8,833 nucleotides of DNA from DASXPG01 sp035559335 (GCA_035559335.1 DATMBH010000284.1:1-8833), one strand, 5' to 3'. Positions 1 to 6,716 are shown, numbered from the stretch's first letter. Made by a program: numbers and translations. The notes: generated by a model from the sequence alone, not told the origin.

Positions 1-2
1 GG

Positions 3-866
3 GCGGAGGCCGGGGTCAACCGCGTCTCGTTAGGCGCGCAGTCGTTCGACCCCGCCGCTCTGGCCTGGATGCACCGCACTCACGACGCCGCGGCGATCGG
101 GGCCGCGGTGCGCACAGTGCGCGGCGCCGGAATCGCGCGGCTGTCGCTGGACCTCATCTTCGCGCTGCCGGACCAGCTGCGGCGCGACTGGCGCTCGGAC
201 CTGGACCGGGCGATCGCGCTGGAGCCCGACCACATCTCGCTGTACGGGCTCACGGTCGAGCCCGGCACTGCCCTGGCGCGGTGGATCGCCCGGGGCCAAT
301 CGAGCCCAGTGGACGAGCAGCGCTACGAGCAGGAATACCTGCTGGCCCACGAGGTGCTCGCCGCCGCCGGCTTCGAGTTCTACGAGGTCTCCAACGCGGC
401 CCGGCCCAGCTGCGAGGCCCGGCACAACCGCGCCTACTGGCAGCTGGCGCCGTACCTCGGCGTGGGGCCGGCGGCCCATTCGTTCGACGGCACCTCGCGC
501 TGGTGGAACGAAGCCGCCTACGCGGCCTGGCTGCGACGGGTTAACGCAGGTGAGCGACCGGTCGCCGCGCGCGAGGTGCTGAATCCGGAGCAGCAGCGCC
601 TGGAACGCACCTACCTGGCGCTGCGTACCAGGGAGGGACTGGAGCTGGACGAGGCTCTCGCAGCGAAGGTGGAGCCATGGGTGCGGGCGGGGTGGGCGCA
701 GGTGGTGCGGCGGGATGACGGCTTGGCGGCAGGTCCGGCAACCGGATCCCATGCGCAGGAGAGCAGTGAGGGTCCCTCCCGCCGCCCTACCGCCCCACGG
801 CCTTACCGCCTGCACCTGACGCCCCAAGGCTGGCTGCGCCTGGACGAGTTGGTCGCGACTCTCTAA
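3..866 (+). CDS. hemW: HemW, radical-SAM heme chaperone (C-terminal part, 5' end outside window)
   Basis: The frame is open from the window edge (first full codon at base 3) and codes for 287 residues up to a TAA at 864-866. The N-terminal radical-SAM CxxxCxxC cluster motif lies upstream of the window. Visible family landmarks are GVNRVSLGAQSFD just inside the edge, SLDLIFALPDQ, HISLYGLTVEPGT, and the HemW-type heme-binding segment YEVSNAA...HNRAYW followed by LGVGPAAHSF. HemW is known to bind heme and insert it into respiratory proteins; it was formerly misnamed as oxygen-independent coproporphyrinogen oxidase, and the HNxxYW segment favours HemW. The C-terminal winged-helix part ends in YRLHLTPQGWLRLDELVATL. 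Just before it sits a roughly 28-residue low-complexity linker rich in P, S, G and R (bases 724-808), encoded partly by a C-rich octamer repeat and not expected in the family. hrcA follows 16-25 bases downstream. Confidence 0.93.
   Translation, partial: AEAGVNRVSLGAQSFDPAALAWMHRTHDAAAIGAAVRTVRGAGIARLSLDLIFALPDQLRRDWRSDLDRAIALEPDHISLYGLTVEPGTALARWIARGQSSPVDEQRYEQEYLLAHEVLAAAGFEFYEVSNAARPSCEARHNRAYWQLAPYLGVGPAAHSFDGTSRWWNEAAYAAWLRRVNAGERPVAAREVLNPEQQRLERTYLALRTREGLELDEALAAKVEPWVRAGWAQVVRRDDGLAAGPATGSHAQESSEGPSRRPTAPRPYRLHLTPQGWLRLDELVATL
772..807 (+). repeat. C-rich octamer repeat inside hemW
   Basis: GTCCCTCC (772-779) is followed by three in-phase octamers, GCCCTACC (784-791), GCCCCACG (792-799) and GCCTTACC (800-807). 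The stretch is stop-free in the hemW frame and encodes an unconserved linker. GTCCCTCC recurs exactly at 6693-6700. CCTACCGCC (786-794) is the exact reverse complement of GGCGGTAGG at 7995-8003 in dnaG. A weak G-rich partner (GCGGCGGGA, within 705-715) could pair with TCCCGCCGC, but those bases encode ordinary HemW residues, so a complete hairpin is not established here. Confidence 0.5.
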
Positions 867-891
867 CTTGCGATGACACTTGATGTTGCCC

Positions 892-1935
892 ATGTCGACT
901 GAGTCCCTGAACGAACGCGAGCTCAAGGTCCTCGAGGCCATCGTGATGAGCTACGTCGAGACCGCCGAACCGGTGGGCAGCCGCACCATTGCCCGGCGCT
1001 TCGGCCTCGGCGTCTCGGCGGCCACCATCCGCAACGCGATGAGCGACCTGGAGGAGAAGGGGTACCTGTTCCACCCGCACACCTCGGCCGGTCGGATTCC
1101 CACCGACCGCGCCTATCGGTTGTACGTGGACGCGCTGATGCAGCAGCCCTCGGTCAGCAGCGCCGAGCGGGCCAGGATTCGCGAGCACCTCAGCATGGGC
1201 GACAACTCGGCCGTGACCGCGATCCTGACGCGGGCCGCCGAGGTGCTCGGCATCCTCACCCAGGAGCTGGGTGTGGCGGTCGCGCCATCGCTAGACGAGG
1301 TGGTCCTGGAACGGCTCGACCTGATCAGCGTCTCCAGCGACCGGCTGCTCCTGGTGCTCCAGCTGAAGAGCGGCGTGCTTCGCACCATCTTCGTCCACGT
1401 GCCGGGCACGGTGCATCCGGACGCCGTGGTGGCGCTCACGGTGGTGCTCAACGACCGCCTCGCGGGCCTGACGCTGCGCGAGATCCGCGACAGCCTCCCG
1501 GAACGCCTGCGCGACGCGGCTTCAACCGCCGAACAGAGCGAGCTGCTCGACATCTTCGTGGCTACGGGAGACCAGCTATTCAACCTGCCCACAGGCGATG
1601 AGGGCGACGTGGTGCTGGGCCGGCCGTCGCTGCTGGCTGACCAACCGGAGTTCTCCAGCGGCGAGAAGATGCGGGAGCTGATCGCCCTGACGGAGCAGCG
1701 CGACGTGCTGCGGCGCGTGCTGGGAAAGCGCGCGAGCGCCAACTCGCTCACTATCACCATCGGCACCGAGCACGAGGCCCGTGAGTTCGCCGATTTGACG
1801 CTGGTCACCGCGCCTTACCGTTCCGGCCCCCTTACCGGCGTGATCGGGGTGCTGGGCCCAACGCGCATGCCTTACGAGAAGGTCGTGGCGCTCGTCGAGC
1901 ACACCTCGAAGATGGTCGGCGAGCTGCTGAAATGA
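892..1935 (+). CDS. hrcA: HrcA, heat-inducible transcription repressor
   Basis: A 347-residue protein, normal length for HrcA, the repressor that binds CIRCE operators and controls class I heat-shock genes such as groESL and dnaK. The N-terminal winged helix (about residues 1-75) has the family pattern VLEAIV..YVETAEPVGSRTIARRF, ATIRNAMSDLEEKGY and HTSAGRIPTDRAYR. The C-terminus carries LVTAPYRSG...GVIGVLGPTRMPYEKVV, typical of the HrcA GAF-like domain. The start is uncertain. ATG 892 gives MSTESLNEREL, which fits the family best; ATG 883 adds three residues and TTG 880 four. None has a clear Shine-Dalgarno sequence, so translation may depend on coupling to hemW, which stops at 866. The TGA overlaps the dnaJ start by four bases. 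The usual neighbours grpE and dnaK are missing, and no CIRCE (TTAGCACTC-N9-GAGTGCTAA) is seen in the window. Confidence 0.96.
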   Translation: MSTESLNERELKVLEAIVMSYVETAEPVGSRTIARRFGLGVSAATIRNAMSDLEEKGYLFHPHTSAGRIPTDRAYRLYVDALMQQPSVSSAERARIREHLSMGDNSAVTAILTRAAEVLGILTQELGVAVAPSLDEVVLERLDLISVSSDRLLLVLQLKSGVLRTIFVHVPGTVHPDAVVALTVVLNDRLAGLTLREIRDSLPERLRDAASTAEQSELLDIFVATGDQLFNLPTGDEGDVVLGRPSLLADQPEFSSGEKMRELIALTEQRDVLRRVLGKRASANSLTITIGTEHEAREFADLTLVTAPYRSGPLTGVIGVLGPTRMPYEKVVALVEHTSKMVGELLK

Positions 1936-3062
1936 GCGATTACTACGCGATACTCGGCGTCGGCCGCGACGCCGACGAGACGACGATCAAGAAGGCCTAC
2001 CGCAAGCTCGCGATGCAGTACCACCCCGACCGCAACAACGGGGACAAGGCCGCTGAAGCGAAGTTCAAGGAAATAACCGAGGCCTACGACGTGCTCCGCG
2101 ACCCCGAGAAGCGCCGCGTGTACGACCGCTATGGCGAGGCGGGCCTGCGCGGAGGGGCCGGGGCGGCAACGGGGTTCCACCCGTTCGACCTGTCCGAAGC
2201 GCTCAACATCTTCATGCGCGACTTCGGCGGCTTCGGTGGCTTCGAGGGGATGTTCGGCGGCGGCGCAGCGGACCGCCAGGGCAATAACCTGAGGGTCACG
2301 CTCGATCTGTCGCTCGCTGAAGTGGCGCAGGGGACGAAGAAGAAGATCACCTACAAGGTGCTGGCGCGGTGCGAACGCTGCGAGGGCAGCGGGGCCGAGC
2401 CGGGATCGCGACCCCGCACCTGCGCAACCTGCGGCGGCCAGGGGCAGGTTCGCCGCGCCCAGCGCAGCCTGTTCGGGCAGTTCGTGACGGTGTCCCCGTG
2501 CCCGACCTGTGCCGGCGAAGGCCGGATCATCGAAACGCCGTGCGAGCTGTGCCGCGGGGATGGCCGCACCCGCATCGAGCGCACGGTAAGCGTGGACATT
2601 CCGCCCGGCGTCTCGTCGGAAAACTTCATAACGCTGCGCGGCCAAGGACACGCCGGCCCGCGCGGCGGAGCGCCGGGCGACCTGGTGGTCGTGCTGAATG
2701 TGCGCGAGGACCCGCGCTTCATCCGGCACGAGGACGATCTCATCTACGACGTCCAGCTCTCCTTCAGCCAGGCCGCCCTCGGTGTGGTGCTCAAGATCCC
2801 GACGCCGTGGGGCGAGGAGGAACTGAAATTGCCGCCCGGGACCCAGCCCGGGACGATCGTGAGGATGAAAGGTCGGGGCCTGCCGCACCTGGGCTCGGGT
2901 GGCCGCGGCGATGTCCACGTGCGGATCGGCATCTGGACCCCGGAGCGCCTGTCGCCCGAGATGGAGAAGCTGTTCCGCCGCCTGGCGGAACTCGAGGGCG
3001 AGGCCCCGAAGCACAAGGGCCGCGGCTTCTGGGATCGGGTGAAGGAGGCGCTGGGCACATGA
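1932..3062 (+). CDS. dnaJ: DnaJ (Hsp40), class A co-chaperone
   Basis: A 376-residue full-length type I Hsp40 that stimulates the DnaK ATPase and delivers unfolded clients in the cytoplasm. The J domain is residues 1-68, with the HPD motif at 31-33. A Gly/Phe-rich segment follows (about 97-111, FGGFGGFEGMFGGG). The zinc-binding domain has all four CxxCxGxG modules: C147/C150, C164/C167, C190/C193 and C204/C207. The C-terminal substrate-binding domains contain TVSVDIPPGV, RGQGHAG, GDLVV and LPPGTQPGT. All class A hallmarks are intact, so no loss of function is suggested. ATG 1932 overlaps the hrcA stop (ATGA, 1932-1935) and has no strong Shine-Dalgarno sequence, consistent with reinitiation after hrcA. 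The gene's TGA likewise overlaps the rsmE start. Its partner genes dnaK and grpE are not in the window and must lie elsewhere. Confidence 0.97.
   Translation: MSDYYAILGVGRDADETTIKKAYRKLAMQYHPDRNNGDKAAEAKFKEITEAYDVLRDPEKRRVYDRYGEAGLRGGAGAATGFHPFDLSEALNIFMRDFGGFGGFEGMFGGGAADRQGNNLRVTLDLSLAEVAQGTKKKITYKVLARCERCEGSGAEPGSRPRTCATCGGQGQVRRAQRSLFGQFVTVSPCPTCAGEGRIIETPCELCRGDGRTRIERTVSVDIPPGVSSENFITLRGQGHAGPRGGAPGDLVVVLNVREDPRFIRHEDDLIYDVQLSFSQAALGVVLKIPTPWGEEELKLPPGTQPGTIVRMKGRGLPHLGSGGRGDVHVRIGIWTPERLSPEMEKLFRRLAELEGEAPKHKGRGFWDRVKEALGT
3042..3048 (+). promoter_or_regulatory. Shine-Dalgarno sequence for rsmE inside dnaJ
   Basis: AAGGAGG lies within the last codons of dnaJ, 10 bases before ATG 3059. 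It is the strongest ribosome-binding site in the left block and fixes the rsmE start, although the reading frame stays open upstream to about 2369. Confidence 0.7.
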
Positions 3063-3787
3063 GCGCGACCGCGTTTGCGCGCGGGCCGTTCCAGGCCGGG
3101 GCAGTCGTGATCCTCGAGGAAGAGGAGGCGCACCACCTCAAGGTGCGCCGCCTCAGCGACGGCGACTCGATTCGCCTGGTGGACGGGCGCGGAGGGGTGG
3201 CCACCGGACGTCTGGCTCTCGACAACGAGGTGCTGGCCGCGCGCGTGGTGGCTACAACAACCGTGCCGGCACCCGCCGCACTAGAGCTCCTGGTGGGCGC
3301 CGGCGACAAGGAACGGTTCCTGTCGCTGGTCGAGAAGGCCACCGAGCTGGGCGCCACGCGCATCGTACCGCTGATGACCGAACGGGCGCAGACGGTGGCA
3401 GGCCGGTTCCGGATGGAGCATGTTGACAAGGCGGTCAGGCGCGCACGCGAGGCGATCAAACAGTGTGGCGCGGCGTGGAGCCCGACCATCATGCCGCCAA
3501 TGCTGCTGTCCGAGGCGCTGCGCCCGGTGGCCGGGCGCATGGTGCGCCTGCTGGCTGACCGGGAAGGCGCACAGCTGCCCCAGATCCGCGAGAGCGACGG
3601 GGTGCAGTGGGCCGTCGGGCCCGAGGGCGGCTTCACCGAAGCTGAACTGGCGCAGCTGAGGCAGGCGGGATTCAAACCCGTCGTCCTGGGCGCGCTGACG
3701 CTGCGCTACGACACGGCCGCCGTCGCCGCGCTCGCCATAACCCAGAACGCGCGGCTGGGCTCAAACCTAAGCGGGAGAGTCACATGA
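3059..3787 (+). CDS. rsmE: RsmE, 16S rRNA (uracil-1498-N3)-methyltransferase
   Basis: A 242-residue SPOUT-class methyltransferase, the usual length for RsmE, which methylates U1498 of 16S rRNA using S-adenosylmethionine. An N-terminal PUA-like region (about 1-70) contains EEAHHLKVRRLSDGD. The SPOUT core includes KATELGATRIVPLMTERA (94-110), KQCGAAWSPTI (134-144, where the family has EQCGR...P), and the SAM-binding knot motifs GPEGGF (187-192) and LGALTLRYDTAAVAAL (210-225). The last differs slightly from the common LG..ILRTETA form (Y-D in place of T-E), a conservative variation. The start at ATG 3059 is set by AAGGAGG and the ATGA overlap with dnaJ; the open frame upstream is a GC-rich shadow. 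prmA, which sits between dnaJ and rsmE in Firmicutes, is absent. The stop overlaps the HIT gene start by four bases (3784-3787). Confidence 0.95.
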   Translation: MSATAFARGPFQAGAVVILEEEEAHHLKVRRLSDGDSIRLVDGRGGVATGRLALDNEVLAARVVATTTVPAPAALELLVGAGDKERFLSLVEKATELGATRIVPLMTERAQTVAGRFRMEHVDKAVRRAREAIKQCGAAWSPTIMPPMLLSEALRPVAGRMVRLLADREGAQLPQIRESDGVQWAVGPEGGFTEAELAQLRQAGFKPVVLGALTLRYDTAAVAALAITQNARLGSNLSGRVT

Positions 3788-4131
3788 AGACCGATCCGAA
3801 CTGCATCTTCTGCAAGATCGGCAAGGGCGAAGTGTCGTCCACGAAGGTCATCGATCTCCCGCACGCCTTCGCGATCCGCGACGCTAACCCGCAGGCCCCC
3901 GATCATGTCCTCATCATCCCGCGCGAACACATACCGTCGCTGGCCGAGTGCCTCGACCAGGATCTGCTGGGCCAGCTGATGATCCTGGCCCACCAGGTAG
4001 CCAGGGCGGTGCACGTGGACCACGGCGGCTACCGGGTGGTGATCAACACCGGCGATCACGGGGGACAGACCGTGGACCACCTGCACGTACACCTGCTGGG
4101 TGGCCGGCGGATGAAGTGGCCACCGGGATAG
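3784..4131 (+). CDS. HIT-family (HINT-type) purine nucleoside phosphoramidase-like protein
   Basis: A 115-residue histidine-triad protein of the HINT/PKCI branch, whose members hydrolyse adenosine phosphoramidates and related acyl-AMP adducts. CIFC (C7, C10) together with H49 and H99 fits the zinc site found in many bacterial HINT proteins. NTGDHGGQTVDHLHVHLLGG carries the triad H99-L-H101-V-H103, with H101 the expected nucleophile. The C-terminal MKWPPG is a HINT signature, so the gene is complete. ATG 3784 overlaps the rsmE stop, and GGGAG (3773-3777) is a suitable ribosome-binding site. It is the last gene of the left block: a 94-base gap with a hairpin follows before rpsU. Its cellular substrate cannot be told from the sequence. 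Confidence 0.93.
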   Translation: MKTDPNCIFCKIGKGEVSSTKVIDLPHAFAIRDANPQAPDHVLIIPREHIPSLAECLDQDLLGQLMILAHQVARAVHVDHGGYRVVINTGDHGGQTVDHLHVHLLGGRRMKWPPG

Positions 4132-4135
4132 GCTG

Positions 4136-4170
4136 GGACTGAGGGCGGCCGGGCCGCTTGGACTTAGTCC
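4136..4170 (+). terminator. Hairpin after the HIT gene (terminator or rpsU leader structure)
   Basis: GGACTGAG (4136-4143) pairs with CTTAGTCC (4163-4170): eight positions, one a G-U. They enclose a second hairpin, GCGGC-CGG-GCCGC (4145-4157). The following TTATCACTGTTAG is only moderately T-rich, so this is not a textbook intrinsic terminator. Position suits termination of the hemW-HIT transcript; part of an rpsU leader is the alternative. Confidence 0.4.
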
Positions 4171-4192
4171 TTATCACTGTTAGCTTTATAAG
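4164..4192 (+). promoter_or_regulatory. Candidate promoter for the rpsU-mutS2-dnaG block
   Basis: The only clearly AT-rich stretch in the window lies here. TATAAG (4187-4192) is a fair -10 hexamer; 17 bases upstream is TTAGTC (4164-4169), a poor -35. A second possibility is TTTATA (4185-4190) with TTTAAA (4208-4213), also spaced by 17, which would leave a very short leader. Sigma-factor preferences of the host are unknown, so the exact hexamers are uncertain. Confidence 0.35.
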
Positions 4193-4214
4193 GCTGTAGC
4201 CGAGTCCTTTAAAC

Positions 4215-4220
4215 TGAGGT
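4215..4220 (+). promoter_or_regulatory. Ribosome-binding site for rpsU (supports GTG start)
   Basis: TGAGGT sits five bases before GTG 4226. It supports that non-ATG start, which gives the typical bS21 N-terminus MPEVVIHEDENFERALKRFK. Confidence 0.6.
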
Positions 4221-4225
4221 CTTTT

Positions 4226-4414
4226 GTGCCCGAAGTAGTCATCCACGAAGACGAGAACTTCGAACGCGCCCTCAAGCGCTTCAAGAAGAAGTGCGAGAAG
4301 GCCGGAATCCTGTCGGATCTCCGCAAGCACCGGCACTACGAGAAGCCGAGCGAGCGGAGGAAGCGCAAGATGAACGCCGCCCGCCGGAAGAACCGCCGCA
4401 CGCGGAGTGAGTAG
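4226..4414 (+). CDS. rpsU: 30S ribosomal protein bS21
   Basis: A 62-residue basic protein with the bS21 pattern: FERALKRFKKKCEKAGILSDLRKHRHYEKPSERRKRK followed by an Arg/Lys-rich tail (positions 12-60). bS21 sits on the small-subunit platform near the 3' end of 16S rRNA and helps mRNA selection at initiation. It starts at GTG 4226 behind TGAGGT and ends at TAG 4412-4414. It follows a 94-base gap holding a hairpin and the best promoter candidate in the window, so it probably heads its own transcription unit. With dnaG downstream it forms the core of a macromolecular-synthesis-type operon, here with mutS2 between. The 93 bases to mutS2 hold no recognised gene. Confidence 0.95.
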   Translation: MPEVVIHEDENFERALKRFKKKCEKAGILSDLRKHRHYEKPSERRKRKMNAARRKNRRTRSE

Positions 4415-4507
4415 CACACTGGCGATGACGAGCGCCGCGCCCAGCACCACCTCAGGCGCGGCGAAGGCGATCCGGCCGATCGCTCCCGAGGACCCCGCCA
4501 GGAACTG

Positions 4508-6607
4508 ATGTACGGCCCCGTCGCGGACTCCGCACTCACCGCGATCGAGTTTCCCGACGCACTCGACCTGGTATCCCGCTACGCAGTGACTGCACCGGGC
4601 GCCTCCCGCGTGCGCGCGCTGCGTCCGCACGCCGATTTCGACCTGGTGAGGCAAGAGCTGGATCGCGTCGCCGCGTTTCTGGAGCGGCTGGCCGCCGGCG
4701 AGGACGTCGAGCCGGTGGCATTCCAGGACCCGGCCGCCGCGCTGGGGCGGCTCAGGCTGGACGGTTCGGTGCTCGAGGGTCACGAACTCGTGGCCGTGCT
4801 GACGCTGCTGGCCGCCGCGCGCACCGTGGGCCTCAAGCTGCGGCGCATCGGCAGGCTCGCCCCGGTGCTGGCGCCGCTCGAGGCGCCCGCGCTGCCGGCT
4901 TCGCTCGAGAAGCGGCTCAGCGCGAGCCTGGAGCCCGACGGCCGACTTCGCGACGAGGCCTCGCGGGACCTGGAGCGGATCCGCCGCGACCTGGTCAGCG
5001 TGAGGCAGGATCTGGTGCGGCTGCTGGAGCGGATCGCCGCCAAGGTCGCCCCGAAAGGCGGCGAAACCGCAGTGACCGTGCGGGCCGGGCGCTACGTGGT
5101 GCCGGTGCGGCGCGAGGCGCGTGCGACGTTAGGCGGCATCGTGCATGACGAGTCGGCCTCCCAGTCCACGCTGTTCGTCGAGCCGCCGGAAGCGATCGAG
5201 CTCAACAACCAGCTGCGCTCGCTCGAGGCCGCCGAGTCCCGCGAGGTGCAGCGCATCCTGCGCGAGCTGACCCAGCTGCTGCGTGCCCACGCCACGGCGC
5301 TCGAGGCCTCGTACGCGATGGTGGTCGAGTTCGATTCTCTGTATGCGCGCGCCCGCTGGGCGAAAGCGTGCGCTGCGGTGCCGCCGCGGATGGCGCGGAA
5401 CGGTGAGGCGGCGCTCGCGCTGCGGCGCGCGTCGCATCCGCTGCTGCTGGTCGAGGGTCAGACCGCGGTGCCGTTCGACCTGGTGCTGGAAAACGGCGAG
5501 CGCACGGTCCTGATCTCGGGCCCCAACACCGGTGGCAAGACCGTGCTGCTGAAGGCGGTCGGCCTCGCGGTTGCGCTGGCCCAGAGCGGCGTGTTGCCCC
5601 CGGTCGGTCCCGGCACGGTGCTGCCCGTGTTCGCGGGCCTGTTCGCCGACATCGGAGACCGGCAGAGCATTCAGGAGTCGCTTTCGACCTTCTCATCCCA
5701 CGTGGCTGCGCTGCGCGAGGTGCTCGAGCGCGCGGACGGCCGGTCGCTGGTGTTGCTCGACGAGCTGGGGACCGGTACCGACCCGGCCGAGGGTGGGGCG
5801 CTGGCGGCGGCAATCCTGCTGGCCCTAACCAACCGCGGCGCAATCACGCTGGCCACCACCCACCTGGGCCAGCTGAAAGAGCTGGCCAGCCACGAGCCCG
5901 GGATCTCGAACGCGTCGCTGCAGTTCGATGCCGCGACGCTGGCTCCGACCTATCGGTTCGTGAAGGGAGTGCCGGGCCGCTCGTACGGGCTGGCGATCGC
6001 ACGGCGCCTGGGACTCGACGCGGCGGTGCTCGAGGATGCTGCTGGCCGCGTTTCCGACGAGGAGCGGCGGCTCGATGCGGCACTGGCGGCGGCGGAGGCG
6101 CGCGGTCAGGAACTGGAGCGAAGGCTGCGCGAGTACGAGGCGCAGCTGGCGGAACTGGAACGCGAGCGCGCGCGCCTCGCGCTGCGCGAGCGCGAACTCG
6201 CCGAGCAGGCGGCGCAGCTGGCGGCCCGCGAGAAAGACCTGCAGCGCGCGCACAAAAACCTGCGCCGCGACGCGCTGCTCGAGGCCCGTGCCGAGGTCGA
6301 GCGCGCGCTGGCCGTGGCCCGCGAGGGACGGGAGAAGGAAGCGCGCCGAATGCTGGAGGTGCAGATACAGGGCTCGGGGGTCGGGGCTCAGGGGTCAGGG
6401 GGCCAGGACGACGCATCCGAGCCGGCCGTGACTTCGGCTGCTGCCGCTGCCCTGAGCCCCGACCCCCGATCGCTGAGCCCTGGCATGGTCGTTCGCATCC
6501 CCTCCCTCGGCCTCGAGGGCCGGATCGAGAGCATTCGGGGCGACGACGTCGCGGTGCTGGTACGGGGCAGAAGGGTGCGGGTGCGGGCGCAGGAGCTGGT
6601 GGCATGA
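4508..6607 (+). CDS. mutS2: MutS2 ATPase lacking the C-terminal Smr domain
   Basis: A 699-residue MutS2-family protein without the mismatch-recognition domain of MutS1. The N-terminal core/lever (about 1-300) leads into the ATPase: Walker A GPNTGGKT (338-345), IGDRQSIQESLSTFSSH, Walker B LVLLDELGTGTDP (about 414-426), and the switch ATTH ending at H452. A long charged coiled coil (about 512-615) follows. Next comes an unconserved insert (about 621-655) encoded by an inverted heptamer repeat, then a KOW-like segment (SPGMVVRIPSLGLEGRIESI) ending at RVRAQELVA. Usual MutS2 proteins are about 780 residues and continue into an LDLR motif and Smr nuclease domain, both absent. MutS2 acts in suppressing recombination and, in Bacillus, in rescue of collided ribosomes. 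ATG 4508 has AGGA at 4500-4503. The ATPase appears intact, so this is probably a functional Smr-less form rather than a pseudogene. Confidence 0.95.
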   Translation: MYGPVADSALTAIEFPDALDLVSRYAVTAPGASRVRALRPHADFDLVRQELDRVAAFLERLAAGEDVEPVAFQDPAAALGRLRLDGSVLEGHELVAVLTLLAAARTVGLKLRRIGRLAPVLAPLEAPALPASLEKRLSASLEPDGRLRDEASRDLERIRRDLVSVRQDLVRLLERIAAKVAPKGGETAVTVRAGRYVVPVRREARATLGGIVHDESASQSTLFVEPPEAIELNNQLRSLEAAESREVQRILRELTQLLRAHATALEASYAMVVEFDSLYARARWAKACAAVPPRMARNGEAALALRRASHPLLLVEGQTAVPFDLVLENGERTVLISGPNTGGKTVLLKAVGLAVALAQSGVLPPVGPGTVLPVFAGLFADIGDRQSIQESLSTFSSHVAALREVLERADGRSLVLLDELGTGTDPAEGGALAAAILLALTNRGAITLATTHLGQLKELASHEPGISNASLQFDAATLAPTYRFVKGVPGRSYGLAIARRLGLDAAVLEDAAGRVSDEERRLDAALAAAEARGQELERRLREYEAQLAELERERARLALRERELAEQAAQLAAREKDLQRAHKNLRRDALLEARAEVERALAVAREGREKEARRMLEVQIQGSGVGAQGSGGQDDASEPAVTSAAAAALSPDPRSLSPGMVVRIPSLGLEGRIESIRGDDVAVLVRGRRVRVRAQELVA
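6370..6477 (+). repeat. In-frame inverted heptamer-repeat element in mutS2
   Basis: The G-rich arm is five contiguous heptamers (6370-6404): GGGCTCG, GGGGTCG, GGGCTCA, GGGGTCA, GGGGGCC. The C-rich arm is four heptamers (6450-6477): CCCTGAG, CCCCGAC, CCCCGAT, CGCTGAG. Bases 6374-6393 and 6450-6469 are a perfect 20-bp inverted repeat with a 56-base spacer. The element stays open in the mutS2 frame and encodes a Gly/Ser/Ala-rich linker. The G arm also fits a canonical G-quadruplex pattern. Confidence 0.85.
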
Positions 6608-6611
6608 GACC

Positions 6612-6716
6612 AGAGGTTCGGAGGCACAGCGGTACGGAGGCACAGTGGCACCGAATCGGCCTGCACCTGTCCCTCTGTCCGTCTGTCCCACCGTCCCTCC
6701 GTCCCACCGTCCCACT
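6612..6716 (+). repeat. Inverted octamer-repeat element between mutS2 and dnaG
   Basis: It begins four bases after the mutS2 stop. Left arm (6612-6651), five octamers: AGAGGTTC, GGAGGCAC, AGCGGTAC, GGAGGCAC, AGTGGCAC. Right arm (6669-6716), six octamers: GTCCCTCT, GTCCGTCT, GTCCCACC, GTCCCTCC, GTCCCACC, GTCCCACT. The arms are roughly complementary: 6630-6648 pairs with the CCACCGTCCCTCCGTCCC region at about 16 of 19 positions. GTCCCACCGTCC occurs twice here and once in the element after dnaG. Confidence 0.85.

Noticed and set aside
1872..3014. Minus-strand open frame of 380 codons opposite dnaJ
   Set aside because: Shadow of dnaJ codon bias. The + strand carries the complete J domain, four zinc modules and C-terminal domains.
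2369..3058. Upstream in-frame extension of rsmE
   Set aside because: It lies wholly within dnaJ in another frame. RsmE homology begins at ATG 3059, which has a strong ribosome-binding site.
4214..4454. CTGAGGT at the rpsU ribosome-binding site and its exact complement ACCTCAG at 4448-4454
   Set aside because: A 7-base complement over this distance is expected by chance and no supporting structure extends it.
4336..4539. Minus-strand frame around 4415-4530 giving a hydrophobic stretch that looks like a membrane segment
   Set aside because: The hydrophobic run is short, overlaps rpsU and mutS2 on the other strand, and shows no start signal or family match.
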